From Phenylobacterium sp. (lineage in GTDB: Bacteria > Pseudomonadota > Alphaproteobacteria > Caulobacterales > Caulobacteraceae): a DNA stretch of 56,477 nucleotides. The translations under genes were made by a program, and so were the position numbers. The stretch covers positions 1-56,477 of the forward strand of contig NZ_JANXWD010000056.1 of NCBI RefSeq assembly GCF_025351295.1, in the 5' to 3' direction. Below, piece by piece: positions 25,647 to 34,758 of this stretch (within the stretch, counting starts at the first letter, position 1; each line of letters begins with the position of its first letter). Under the pieces are notes generated by a model. That model saw only the letters and a program-made list of their open reading frames with translations. It had not been told where the DNA came from and ran no database searches.

Positions 25647-28600
25647 CCTTCACCGATCCCCGCGGACCCCGGCTCAGCCCCTTCGTCCGCGACGCGAAGG
25701 ACCCGGCCGTGTTCTTCCTGCAGGGCAATCTGGCGCGGCCGATCCCGGATGCGGCCACGCTCGCCTTCATGCTGGGCCGGGACACGGTGCGCAGCCTGAC
25801 CGACGCGGCGCTGGCGGCGATCCCGCGCGGGCAGGCCCTGCCGTCGCGCGAAAACGGCGCCATCCTGACGGAGCTGACGCCGGGCATTCCGATCGGCCCC
25901 ACCGCCTTCCTCATGCAGGGCGGCGCGAAGCGCCGGGCGCCGGACCCGGCGACCGCTGCCGCGATCCTCGCCATGGGGCGCGGGGCGCACGTCGCCACGC
26001 CGGCTGACCTGGCCGCCATCCCGGACGGTCCGGCCCTGCCGTCGCGGGCGGACGGCGTGGCCTATCCGGCCTCCGGCATTGGGTTTGCCTACGTGATGAA
26101 GGGGGGCCGCAGGTCGGCCGCGCCCGACGCCACCACGGTGCGCGACGCGGGCGGCAATCCGCTGGCTCTGCAACCGATCTCAGCGACCGACCTCGCCGTC
26201 ATTCCCGAGGGCGCGCCGCTGCCGTCGACCAGCAAGTTCAGGCGCCCGCCGCCCACGGGCACGCCGCTGCTGCTGTTGCCAGTGCGCCTGGAAGCGCGGT
26301 TTCAGGGGCAGGAGCTCTGGCTGCGGATCTATCCCGACACGGTCCACGTCAACAGCTTCGAGCCTGAACTGACGCCGGACGAAAGCGCCGCCCGCGCCGC
26401 CTATCGCGGCGCTGCCCAGGCGGATCCACCTTCCGCCACGGCCGCCTTCGCCGCCCTGGCCCGCCGCTTCGGGCCGAAGCGCGCCGCGTGGATCGCCAGC
26501 GATGCCGCCGGGGCCGGCGCCAAGCCGGCCTCGTGGACGCGCGCGCCGCATGCCGACGCCCTGCCGGAGCGCTGGATCGTGATCGGCTACCAGACCGACG
26601 GACCCGGCCAGGTGCTGTTCGTCGGCGGCCCCATCGCCGACAGCCTGGCCGTCGGGCCGGCCCCGCAGGGCGACGGACCCAGCGCGGACAGCGGCTTCGC
26701 CTGGATCTTCGACTTTGATAAGGCCATCACCGCCGGGATGGCGTGCCGGATCCCGCTGACCGGCGGCCAGACCCGCGGCTTCAAGCGGCTGCTGGTCCTG
26801 GGCCTGAAGAGCGAGCTGGATCCCGCCGAGGCGGCGCGCCGCGTGGGCGCTCTGTTACAGGCGCACCACTACACCGACGGTCTCGAACTACTGCCGCACG
26901 GGGCGGCGACCAACAACACCGAGGACACGGCTTCGGCCCTGTCCTCGCGCGACCCGAACTTCGAGGCGCTCTTCGAACGGGAGCAGGGCGCGCCGGCCGT
27001 CCTGACGGGGGCCGATGGGGAGCGACTGGCCCAGGCGCTGGGGTTCGATCCCGGCCTGCTGGCCCACGTGGACGGCGCCGCGGGCGGCCAGGATGCCGAC
27101 GCGGCGGCGATGAACACCGTGCTGTGGCCGGCGACCTGGGGCTACTATCTCGAACAGATGGTCGGCGGCGCGATCGCCTCGGCCGAGACCCGCCTGCCCC
27201 TGACCCGCGACCACTTCGTCAGGCACGTCCGCGGGCGAGGGCACTTCCCGATCCTGCGAGTCGGGACCCAGCCCTATGGCGTGCTCCCGGTGATGCGCAG
27301 CGCGGGATGGAAGCCCTTGCAGGGCTCGCCGCTCGAGGCGCCGTTGATGGGACTGCTGGGCCGCATGCGGGCGACCTGGGAGAGCTCGGTCCAGAACGTG
27401 CCGCAGCTGCACGGGGCCGCCGACCCGGAGCAGGCGCTGGTCCAGATCCTGGGCATGACGCCCGCATCGGCCAGCTACGTCGCGCGCAACCTGCTTGGGC
27501 CGGAATACAACCTCACCGCCTGGCGCTTCCTGCAGCGCGATCTCGGCCAGGCCTGGTGGAGCGGGCTGGCGGCCAAGTCGCTGGCCCAGGTCGGGGACCT
27601 TTCCACGGCGATGGCGACGACGCGGCTGGCGAATGCCACCTTCGTCAACACCCACCGGCTGCTGACCGATGTCCTGGTCGCGCCGCAGCCGCTCGAAGGG
27701 CAGCCCGCCCCGGACTATGTCGCGCACCTGCAGAGCCTGGGCTGGCAGGCGCTGCGCGACCTGCCGACCCCCGCCCAGCCCGTGCCGCTGCTGCTCCTGC
27801 TGCTGCGCCACGCGGCGCTTCGCCAGTACCTCGACACCGCCGGCGACCTGCTGGCGAAGTCCGGCGCCGCCCAGCCGGCCGAGCGGATCGAGGCCGAGCT
27901 GCTGGGGCTGTCGACCGCGCCACGCCCCACGCCCTGGGACCTGCTGCAGCGACCGTTCGCCGACAAGGGCCCGGTCGGCGCCTATCTGGATGGGACCAAG
28001 GCCGACTCGGCGGTGTCTGCCTTCGCCGGGTTCTGGGCCGCCTTCGCACGGCTCGCGAGCCTTCCGGCGGCGGCGCTCGATGCGGCCGCGCGGGAGACCA
28101 TGGACCTGGCGGCGTTCCGGCTGGACGCCTGGCTGACCTCCATGGCGCACACGCGGCTGGACCAGATGCGCGCCGCGGCGCCGACCGGCGGGGTGGTCCT
28201 GGGCGCCTTCGGCTGGCTGGAAGACCTTCGCCCACAGGCGGCCACGCCCTCGGCCGGCTACGTCCACGCGCCGTCGTTGGCGCAGGGCGCGACCGCCGCG
28301 GTCCTGCGCTCGGGCTACCTCAGCCACCAGGGCGTCGGCCGCTCGCCGCTGCAGATCGACCTGACGTCGGATCGCGTCCGGCTGGCGCTGCATCTGCTGG
28401 ACGGGGTGCGCGAGGGCCAATCGCTGGGCGCCCTGCTGGGATACCGGCTTGAACGGACCCTGCACGACGCCGGGCTCGAACCGCTGATCGCGCCCCTGCG
28501 GAGGATCGCTCCGCTCGACAACCCCGACCCGCCGCCGGGCCTGCAGGAGGCGGTGGCGGCGCACAATGTGATCGACGGCCTGGCGCTGCTGCACAAGATC

Positions 28601-30316
28601 TTCGCCGGCGGGACGCTGGCGGCCGGTCCCGGCCTGCCGACCGATCCTGGGGCCCGCGCAAGGCTCACCCAGGCGCTGGGCGTGCTCAACGACGCCCTCG
28701 ACGCCGTGGCCGACGTCACCCTGGCCGAGAGCGTGCATCAGCTGACCAAGGGCAATCTGTTGCGCGCGGGGGCGACCTTGGACGCCATCGCGCGCGGCGA
28801 CGTGCGGCCCCCCGAGATCGAGGTCGTCGAGACCCCGCGCGCCGGGACGCCGCTCACCTACCGGCTCCTGACCGCCGCCGTGACCGACGCAAGTCCGCCG
28901 GGCTGGCGCGCCACGCCGCGCGCCCGTGCCGAACCGCGGCTCAACGGCTGGGCCGCCGCCCTGCTCGGCGATCCGACGCGGGTGCGCGGTCGCGTGCGCT
29001 TCACCGGCCCGGACGGCGCGGCGGTGGGCGTGGTGGAGATCGGGCTCGACAGCCTTTCGCTGGCGCCCGTCGACGTGCTGGCGCTGGCCGACGACGATCT
29101 GGCCGGGGAGCTCGGCGCGCGCCTGCTGCGGAGCGCCGGCGCGGCGCGGCCGTCGACGGCGCCGGCCGATGCGGCCCTCTCGCTCGCCGATGGGCGCGAC
29201 CCGAGCTGGCCGCCGGAGACCGTCTCGGTGGCGGAGTTCATGGACCTGGCGAAGGCGGTCGCGAAGCTGGTCACCGGCGCCCGCGCCCTGACGCCCCTAG
29301 ACCTCGTCGCGCCCGGCGAGCCCCCCGGTGCGATCGACACCGCCGAGTTGCAGGCCAGGGCGGACGCCGCCGAGGCCCAGGTGCGGGCGGCCCTGGCCGG
29401 TTTGCGGGCGGCAGGCGCGGGCGACCTCGCGTTGCTGGCCGCCGCCGCCTTCGGCGCTCCAGGATCGATACCGGCGAGCGACCCGTCCGGCTGGGCGGCT
29501 CAGAGCGTGGATGCGGCGGCGGAGCTTGCGGGTCGGATCGCGGCGCTGGATCGGCTGGCGTCCAGGTTCGTTCGGCCGGGCGCGGCCGGGGAGGCGCGCC
29601 GCGACCACGACGTGGCCCGTCTCAAGATCGTCTTCGGCGAGACGTTCACGGTCCTGCCGGCGCTGGATGCGGCGACGGCGACCCGATGGGACCAGCTGTG
29701 GAGCGCCAGCTCCGAGCTGCAGGGGGCCGATCCGCTGGCGGGCATCACCTGGTTCCAGCGCATGGCGCGGGTGCGCCCCGGCGCGGCACGGCTGAGCGAG
29801 GCGCTGCTCCATGCCGAGAGCCTTGCCGGGCAATCGATCCTGCAGCTCGAGGTGGCTCAATTGCCCGCGGTTGCCGGCGAGCGCTGGGTGGCGCTTCCCC
29901 AGCCCGCGCCGGCCTCTGGGCGCCTGTCGCTCGTCGCCGTCTCGCCGCAGCCAGGCACGGCAGGCGCGGCCGCCGCCGGCCTGCTGCTCGATGAGTGGGT
30001 CGAGGTCATTCCCAGCGCCCGACAGGTGACGGGGCTCGCCTTCCATCACGATGAGCCGACCGCCCGGGCGCCGCAGATGCTGCTGCTGGGCGTTCCCGCC
30101 GACGACTTCCCGGAATGGACACTGGAGGCCGTGGAGGGGACGGTGCTCGAGGCGCTGGACCTGGCCAAGGTCCGCGCCGTGGATCCCGACGCCCTCAATG
30201 CGCTGGGCCACTACCTGCCCGCGCTCTACTTCGCGTACAATGCGGGCGGACCGGCGGTCGAGGCCATCTCCACGGACTTCAACCTCGTTCGCGCCGACCT
30301 GGTGAGGCGCGCCTGA
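25643..30316 (+). CDS. Giant protein C, 1557 aa, with N-terminal triplicated repeat
   Basis: Function unknown. The first 200 residues hold three copies of a repeat of about 48-50 aa (about 23-70, 87-135, 148-195), each ending with an LAxIPxGxxLPS-type segment: DAALAAIPRGQALPS, DLAAIPDGPALPS, DLAVIPEGAPLPS. Such short repeats occur in bacterial surface or secreted proteins and may bind a ligand or wall. The large core begins at TPLLLLPVRLEARFQGQELW (about 207) with RIYPDTVHVNSFEPELT; FPILRVGTQPYGVLPV at about 535-550 is another signature-like segment. The middle is strongly helical. No signal peptide. It is coupled to genes B and D by overlapping stop/start codons. Confidence 0.84.
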   Translation: MTFTDPRGPRLSPFVRDAKDPAVFFLQGNLARPIPDAATLAFMLGRDTVRSLTDAALAAIPRGQALPSRENGAILTELTPGIPIGPTAFLMQGGAKRRAPDPATAAAILAMGRGAHVATPADLAAIPDGPALPSRADGVAYPASGIGFAYVMKGGRRSAAPDATTVRDAGGNPLALQPISATDLAVIPEGAPLPSTSKFRRPPPTGTPLLLLPVRLEARFQGQELWLRIYPDTVHVNSFEPELTPDESAARAAYRGAAQADPPSATAAFAALARRFGPKRAAWIASDAAGAGAKPASWTRAPHADALPERWIVIGYQTDGPGQVLFVGGPIADSLAVGPAPQGDGPSADSGFAWIFDFDKAITAGMACRIPLTGGQTRGFKRLLVLGLKSELDPAEAARRVGALLQAHHYTDGLELLPHGAATNNTEDTASALSSRDPNFEALFEREQGAPAVLTGADGERLAQALGFDPGLLAHVDGAAGGQDADAAAMNTVLWPATWGYYLEQMVGGAIASAETRLPLTRDHFVRHVRGRGHFPILRVGTQPYGVLPVMRSAGWKPLQGSPLEAPLMGLLGRMRATWESSVQNVPQLHGAADPEQALVQILGMTPASASYVARNLLGPEYNLTAWRFLQRDLGQAWWSGLAAKSLAQVGDLSTAMATTRLANATFVNTHRLLTDVLVAPQPLEGQPAPDYVAHLQSLGWQALRDLPTPAQPVPLLLLLLRHAALRQYLDTAGDLLAKSGAAQPAERIEAELLGLSTAPRPTPWDLLQRPFADKGPVGAYLDGTKADSAVSAFAGFWAAFARLASLPAAALDAAARETMDLAAFRLDAWLTSMAHTRLDQMRAAAPTGGVVLGAFGWLEDLRPQAATPSAGYVHAPSLAQGATAAVLRSGYLSHQGVGRSPLQIDLTSDRVRLALHLLDGVREGQSLGALLGYRLERTLHDAGLEPLIAPLRRIAPLDNPDPPPGLQEAVAAHNVIDGLALLHKIFAGGTLAAGPGLPTDPGARARLTQALGVLNDALDAVADVTLAESVHQLTKGNLLRAGATLDAIARGDVRPPEIEVVETPRAGTPLTYRLLTAAVTDASPPGWRATPRARAEPRLNGWAAALLGDPTRVRGRVRFTGPDGAAVGVVEIGLDSLSLAPVDVLALADDDLAGELGARLLRSAGAARPSTAPADAALSLADGRDPSWPPETVSVAEFMDLAKAVAKLVTGARALTPLDLVAPGEPPGAIDTAELQARADAAEAQVRAALAGLRAAGAGDLALLAAAAFGAPGSIPASDPSGWAAQSVDAAAELAGRIAALDRLASRFVRPGAAGEARRDHDVARLKIVFGETFTVLPALDAATATRWDQLWSASSELQGADPLAGITWFQRMARVRPGAARLSEALLHAESLAGQSILQLEVAQLPAVAGERWVALPQPAPASGRLSLVAVSPQPGTAGAAAAGLLLDEWVEVIPSARQVTGLAFHHDEPTARAPQMLLLGVPADDFPEWTLEAVEGTVLEALDLAKVRAVDPDALNALGHYLPALYFAYNAGGPAVEAISTDFNLVRADLVRRA

Positions 30317-31950
30317 TGTCTTCCATCACCATCTGGGACCGTCTCGAGCCGCGCTGCCGGACCAACGACCTCTCGCTCGGCCTGGCGGCGCGGGTGCATG
30401 ACCCGCTCTGGCTGCTGGCACGGCAGTGGCAGATGGGCGAGTTCGTGGGCCGCAATGTCGGGTCGCCGGTGACCGCCAAGGTGCAGTGGACCACGGCGGC
30501 GTTCGACCGCTTCGCCAGCGGCTCCGCGCCGCCGCAGCCCTATGACGGCGCGCAGCCGATCGAGACCCTGGTCGAGCGGGAGACGGCGCGTCCGGCCGAG
30601 GCCGGCGGGGATCTGCGACAGGCCATCGAGGCGGGGTTGCAGTTCCTGCGCATGCTGGATGCCGCGAAGCTCGGCCCCCTTCGGGCGACCTATGTGGCCC
30701 ACTATCCGCTCGGCGTGACGGGCGAAGGCGAGACCGCGCGGCTGGCGGCGGTCGTGGCCGGGCGGGTGGTCGATGGGGTGAGGTTGCGCGCCGATCTGGC
30801 GGCGTCAGCGGGACAGCTGCCCGCGGCGCCTGCACTCAGCGCCACGGACGCGGCGGCGGTGCTGCCGCTGGCCAGGGCCTGGGCGGCCTGGTTCGACGCG
30901 CTATTCAGCGAACCCGGGACGCCGGGCTCCTGGTCGCCGGATCGCATGGAGTACGGCTTCGCGCTCGGCGCCGCGGGCGACCCCAACGGGCTGGTGGCGA
31001 AGGAATACGACGGCGGAACCGTCGACTGGCACACCTTCGACCGCTCGGGCGCGCCGCTGCCCGGCGGCGGCGCCACTCCGGTGACCGAGAGCCGCAGCCT
31101 GGCAGCCTCGCCCGTCGTCTTCCGCGGCATGCCCGCCCGCCGGTTCTGGGAGATGGAGGACGCCGCGGTCGACATCGGCGCCCTGACCGCCGCGGCCGAG
31201 GACCTGGGCCGGATTCTGCTGCGGGAATTCGCGCTGATCTACGGCAACGACTGGTTCCAGGTCCCGCTGGCCGTGCCGGTCGGTTCGCAGGTGACCATTC
31301 AGACGCTGCAGGTTGTCGACAGCTTTGGCGTCGTGACCCCCATCCCGCACTATACCGCGGCCGACGGCCCGGCCGGGGCCTGGCGGATGTTCGCGCTGCG
31401 CGAACCGGCCGGCGCGACGCCGGGTGGCGCCAATCGCCTGGTCATCCCGCCGAGCGCCGTGGGCGCGCTGGACGGGGAGGCGGTGGAGGACGTGCTGCTG
31501 CTGCGCGACGAGCTCGCCGAAATGGTCTGGGGCGTGGAGCGCAACGCCATCGGCCCGTCCGGCGCGCGGATCGACCGCCAGCTGGCCTGGACCACCAGCC
31601 AGCCGCCCGTGCCGGCGCCCACGGCGACCGGCGCGCCACGCTACCGGCTGGGTTCGACGACCCCGGACTACTGGATTCCGTTCCTGCCGGTGGCGGTCAA
31701 CCAGGGACCGCTGCAGCTGCGCCGCGGGCGGCTGCCGACCGGCGGCGGCGCGCCGATCGGCAAGCTCCTCGGCTATCCCGCGCTTACCCTCTTCCTGGAG
31801 GAGGTTCCCAGGGAGGGCGTGCGCCTGCAGCGCCACTATCGCCATGCGCGGGGCATCGACGGCTCGACGTCGCTCTGGATGGCGCGTCGGCGCACCGTCG
31901 GCCGCGGCGAAGGCCAGAGCGGCGTGGCCTTCGACGTCCTGGAATTCTGA
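30316..31950 (+). CDS. Giant-cluster protein D, 544 aa, uncharacterised
   Basis: Function unknown. I set the start at ATG 30316, overlapping the stop of gene C by one base; an open frame continues upstream but only as a shadow of gene C. The N-terminus ITIWDRLEPRCRTNDLSLGL followed by ARVHDPLWLLARQWQMGEF (about 24-43) and GSPVTAKVQW looks like a conserved family opening. A second conserved-looking part is RFWEMEDAAVDIGALTAAAE, then LLREFALIYGNDWFQVPLAV (about 260-320), and the C-terminus has RQLAWTTSQPP and a long MARRRTVGRGEG segment. No membrane or secretion signal. It closes the first giant-protein operon; an efflux set follows 85 bp later. Confidence 0.83.
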   Translation: MSSITIWDRLEPRCRTNDLSLGLAARVHDPLWLLARQWQMGEFVGRNVGSPVTAKVQWTTAAFDRFASGSAPPQPYDGAQPIETLVERETARPAEAGGDLRQAIEAGLQFLRMLDAAKLGPLRATYVAHYPLGVTGEGETARLAAVVAGRVVDGVRLRADLAASAGQLPAAPALSATDAAAVLPLARAWAAWFDALFSEPGTPGSWSPDRMEYGFALGAAGDPNGLVAKEYDGGTVDWHTFDRSGAPLPGGGATPVTESRSLAASPVVFRGMPARRFWEMEDAAVDIGALTAAAEDLGRILLREFALIYGNDWFQVPLAVPVGSQVTIQTLQVVDSFGVVTPIPHYTAADGPAGAWRMFALREPAGATPGGANRLVIPPSAVGALDGEAVEDVLLLRDELAEMVWGVERNAIGPSGARIDRQLAWTTSQPPVPAPTATGAPRYRLGSTTPDYWIPFLPVAVNQGPLQLRRGRLPTGGGAPIGKLLGYPALTLFLEEVPREGVRLQRHYRHARGIDGSTSLWMARRRTVGRGEGQSGVAFDVLEF

Positions 31951-32035
31951 TCGGCAGCCTTTCTCAAGCGCTGGCTTCCCGCCAGGCGCCGCCGAACGGA
32001 TCGCGCCGAATGCCGTCTCGCGCTAGGGTTCCGGG

Positions 32036-33625
32036 ATGAGCCGGTCGCCTGCCAAGCCCGCCTATGAGTTCGCGCCGGAGGAGCGGCCGCTGTTCCCAGG
32101 CTCGCCCTATTCGCCGGCCCACCCGCTGTCGCACAAGCTGGGCTATGGGGCGATCGCGCTGCTGATGGCGATCGTGGCGACGCTGGGAAATGCGCTGGTC
32201 ACGGTCAACCTGCCGAACCTGGCGGGGTCGTTGGGGGTCGACATCGCCCAGGCCAGCCTGCTGCCGGCGGTCTATGTAGCGATGAATGCCTGCGCCAACC
32301 TGCTGCTGATCAAGGCGCGCCAGCAGTTCGGCATCCCGGCGGTGACCCACAGCCTGCTGGGCGTCTATGCGGCGGCTGGCCTGCTGCAGTTCGTGGTCCC
32401 GGGGTTCGCGACGGCGCTGCTGATGCGGGCGGTCTGCGGCATGACCGCGGCCGGCCTGACCACCATGGTGATCTACAACCTGCTGCAGACCGTGCCGCCG
32501 GCGAAACGGCCGGTCGCCCTGGTCGCCGGCATCAGCCTTGGCCAGTTCGGCTCGCCGCTGGCGTGGCTGTTTCCGGTGGAGATGCTGGCGCTGGCCCACT
32601 GGCAGGGTCTGCACCTGATCGAGGTGGGCCTGGCGCTGGCGGCGTTCGCGGCGCTGATGGCCCTGCCGCTGCCGCCCAGCGACCGCAGCAAGGCCTTCGA
32701 GCGGCTGGACTTCGTGACCCTGGCGCTGGCCGTCCCGGCCATCACTCTGTTCTGCGGCGTGCTGGGCGTCGGGCGGGTGATGTGGTGGACCGAGACGCCC
32801 TGGCTGGGCGTGGCCCTGGCCGTCGCCGTCCCGCTGTTCGTCGCCGCCCTGGTCATCGAGCACAACCGCGCCCGCCCGCTGCTGCAGACCAAGTGGATCG
32901 GCACCCTCGACATCGCCCGCTTCGCGATCGTGGCGCTGCTGGTGCGCCTGGCGCTTGCGGAGCAGACCTATGGCGCGGTCGGGCTGCTGACCTCGGCCGG
33001 CCTGACCAACGACCAGCTGCGCGTGCTGTTCGTCCTGGTGATCGTCGCCATGGCGCTGGGCCTTGGCACCACCCTGCTGACCCTGACGCCGCCGCGCATC
33101 CCCTATCTGATCATGGCGGCGGCGCTGGCGATCGCGGTGGGCGCCTGGCTCGACAGCCACTCGACCAACGTCACCCGCCCGGCCCAGCTGATCTGGAGCC
33201 AGGTGCTGATCGCCTATGGCACGATGCTGTTCATCGGCCCGACCCTGGCCTACGGTTTCCTGCGGATGCTGGAGCGGGGACCAGGCCATCTGGTGACCTT
33301 CATCGTGCTGTTCAGCACCACCCAGAACGTCGGCGGGCTGGCGGGCTCCGCCCTGCTGGGCAGCTACCAGGTGATCGCCGCGCGGGGCCACGCGCTGGCC
33401 TTGTCCGAGCGGGTGCTGGCCTCGGACCCGCAGGCCGCCGCGCGCCTGCAGGGGGGCAGCCAGGCGCTGGCCGCGGCGCTGACCCGGGAGGCCAACATAT
33501 TGGCGTTCAACGACGTCTTCCGCCTGGTGGCCGTGCTGGCGCTGCTGACCGCAGCCTATCTGGCCTACATCCGGATCTTCAATACCGTCCGCCAGCGGCG
33601 GGCGCAGGCAAGGGCCCAGGGATGA
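32036..33625 (+). CDS. MFS transporter, EmrB/DHA2-like efflux pump
   Basis: This 529-aa inner-membrane protein has about 14 hydrophobic helices beginning at LGYGAIALLMAIVATLGNAL (about 38-57), the size and layout of DHA2-type drug/proton antiporters. The N-terminus is soluble (about 1-35). It is followed, with a 4-bp overlap, by a membrane fusion protein and then an outer-membrane lipoprotein, making a complete tripartite export path across both membranes. Compared with typical EmrB some inner motifs are weak, so the substrate cannot be guessed. Its placement between two groups of giant-protein genes is odd and may link export to that system. Confidence 0.88.
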   Translation: MSRSPAKPAYEFAPEERPLFPGSPYSPAHPLSHKLGYGAIALLMAIVATLGNALVTVNLPNLAGSLGVDIAQASLLPAVYVAMNACANLLLIKARQQFGIPAVTHSLLGVYAAAGLLQFVVPGFATALLMRAVCGMTAAGLTTMVIYNLLQTVPPAKRPVALVAGISLGQFGSPLAWLFPVEMLALAHWQGLHLIEVGLALAAFAALMALPLPPSDRSKAFERLDFVTLALAVPAITLFCGVLGVGRVMWWTETPWLGVALAVAVPLFVAALVIEHNRARPLLQTKWIGTLDIARFAIVALLVRLALAEQTYGAVGLLTSAGLTNDQLRVLFVLVIVAMALGLGTTLLTLTPPRIPYLIMAAALAIAVGAWLDSHSTNVTRPAQLIWSQVLIAYGTMLFIGPTLAYGFLRMLERGPGHLVTFIVLFSTTQNVGGLAGSALLGSYQVIAARGHALALSERVLASDPQAAARLQGGSQALAAALTREANILAFNDVFRLVAVLALLTAAYLAYIRIFNTVRQRRAQARAQG

Positions 33626-34758
33626 CCGACATCGCCACGCCTGCCGCGCCCCCACCCGCGCCGACGCCTGCCACCGCGGCGCCGGGGCCACCGCCGCCGC
33701 AGGGGCTGTGGCGGCCGTCGCGCCGCCGGCCCTGGGTCATCGCGGCGATCGTGGGCCTGACCGTGGCCGCGGTGCTGGCCATTCTCGCCGCCTGGGGCCT
33801 GCCGCCATTCGCGGGCGGCGTGGTGGCGACCGAGAACGCCTACGTCCGCGGCCGTACGACGGTGATCGCCCCGCAGGTCAGCGGCTATGTCATCCAGGTG
33901 GCGGCGCGCGACTACCAGGTGGTGCGGCAGGGCGAGGTGCTGGCCCGGATCGACGACCGCATCTACGCCGCCCGCGTCGCCCAGGCGCGGGCCAACCTGG
34001 CCGCCCAGGAGGCCGCCCTCGCGAACAGCCAGCAGGCGCATGCCGCGCGCGCAGCCGGCCTGCAGGGCCAGTCGGCCGGCGTCGCCAACGCCCAGGCCCA
34101 GCTGCTCAGGGCCAAGGCCGACATGGCGCGCGCCGACGACCTGGTGCGCGACGGTTCGATCTCGGTGCGCGAGCGTGACCAGACCCTGGCGGCGCTCCGC
34201 CAGGCCGAGGCCCAGGTGCGCCAGGCCCAGGCGTCCAGCGAGGTCGCCCGCCAGGACATCCGCACCGTCGACGTCGGGCGCGGCGGCTTGGAGGCCCAGG
34301 TGGAAGCGGCCCGCGCCCAGCTGCGGTTGGCGCAGATCGACCTGGACAACACCACGGTCCGTGCGCCGGAACCCGGCCAGGTTGGCGAGGTCGGCGTACG
34401 GCTGGGCCAGTACGTCACCAACGGCACTCAGCTCCTGTCGCTGGTGCCGTCCGACCGCTGGGTGATCGCCAACTACAAGGAAGCCCAGACCCGGCGCATC
34501 CGGCCGGGCCAGCCCGCGGTGCTGATGGTCGACGCCCTGGGCGGCGCCAAGGTCACGGGCCATGTCGAGCGCCTGTCGCCGGCCGCGGGCTCGGAATTCG
34601 CGGTGCTGAAGCCTGACAACGCCACCGGCAACTTCGTGAAGGTGCCGCAGCGGATCGGCGTGCGGATCGCCATCGATCCCGGCCAGGCGGCGGCGGACCG
34701 CCTGCGGCCCGGCATGTCCGTGGAGGCGCGGGTCGACACCCGCCAGGCCGGCCGGTGA
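33622..34758 (+). CDS. HlyD/EmrA-type membrane fusion protein
   Basis: A 378-aa periplasmic adaptor. After a Pro/Ala-rich cytoplasmic tail (about 1-35) one transmembrane helix (WVIAAIVGLTVAAVLAILAA, about 38-57) anchors it. Then come TENAYVRGRTTVIAPQVSGY (lipoyl-like half), a long alpha-hairpin rich in Ala and Gln (about 115-235), and the returning beta part NTTVRAPEPGQVGEVGVRLG. I use ATG 33622, which overlaps the MFS stop (ATGA); a longer in-frame opening upstream is a shadow of the MFS gene. It should bridge the MFS pump and the outer-membrane channel encoded next. Confidence 0.92.
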   Translation: MTDIATPAAPPPAPTPATAAPGPPPPQGLWRPSRRRPWVIAAIVGLTVAAVLAILAAWGLPPFAGGVVATENAYVRGRTTVIAPQVSGYVIQVAARDYQVVRQGEVLARIDDRIYAARVAQARANLAAQEAALANSQQAHAARAAGLQGQSAGVANAQAQLLRAKADMARADDLVRDGSISVRERDQTLAALRQAEAQVRQAQASSEVARQDIRTVDVGRGGLEAQVEAARAQLRLAQIDLDNTTVRAPEPGQVGEVGVRLGQYVTNGTQLLSLVPSDRWVIANYKEAQTRRIRPGQPAVLMVDALGGAKVTGHVERLSPAAGSEFAVLKPDNATGNFVKVPQRIGVRIAIDPGQAAADRLRPGMSVEARVDTRQAGR

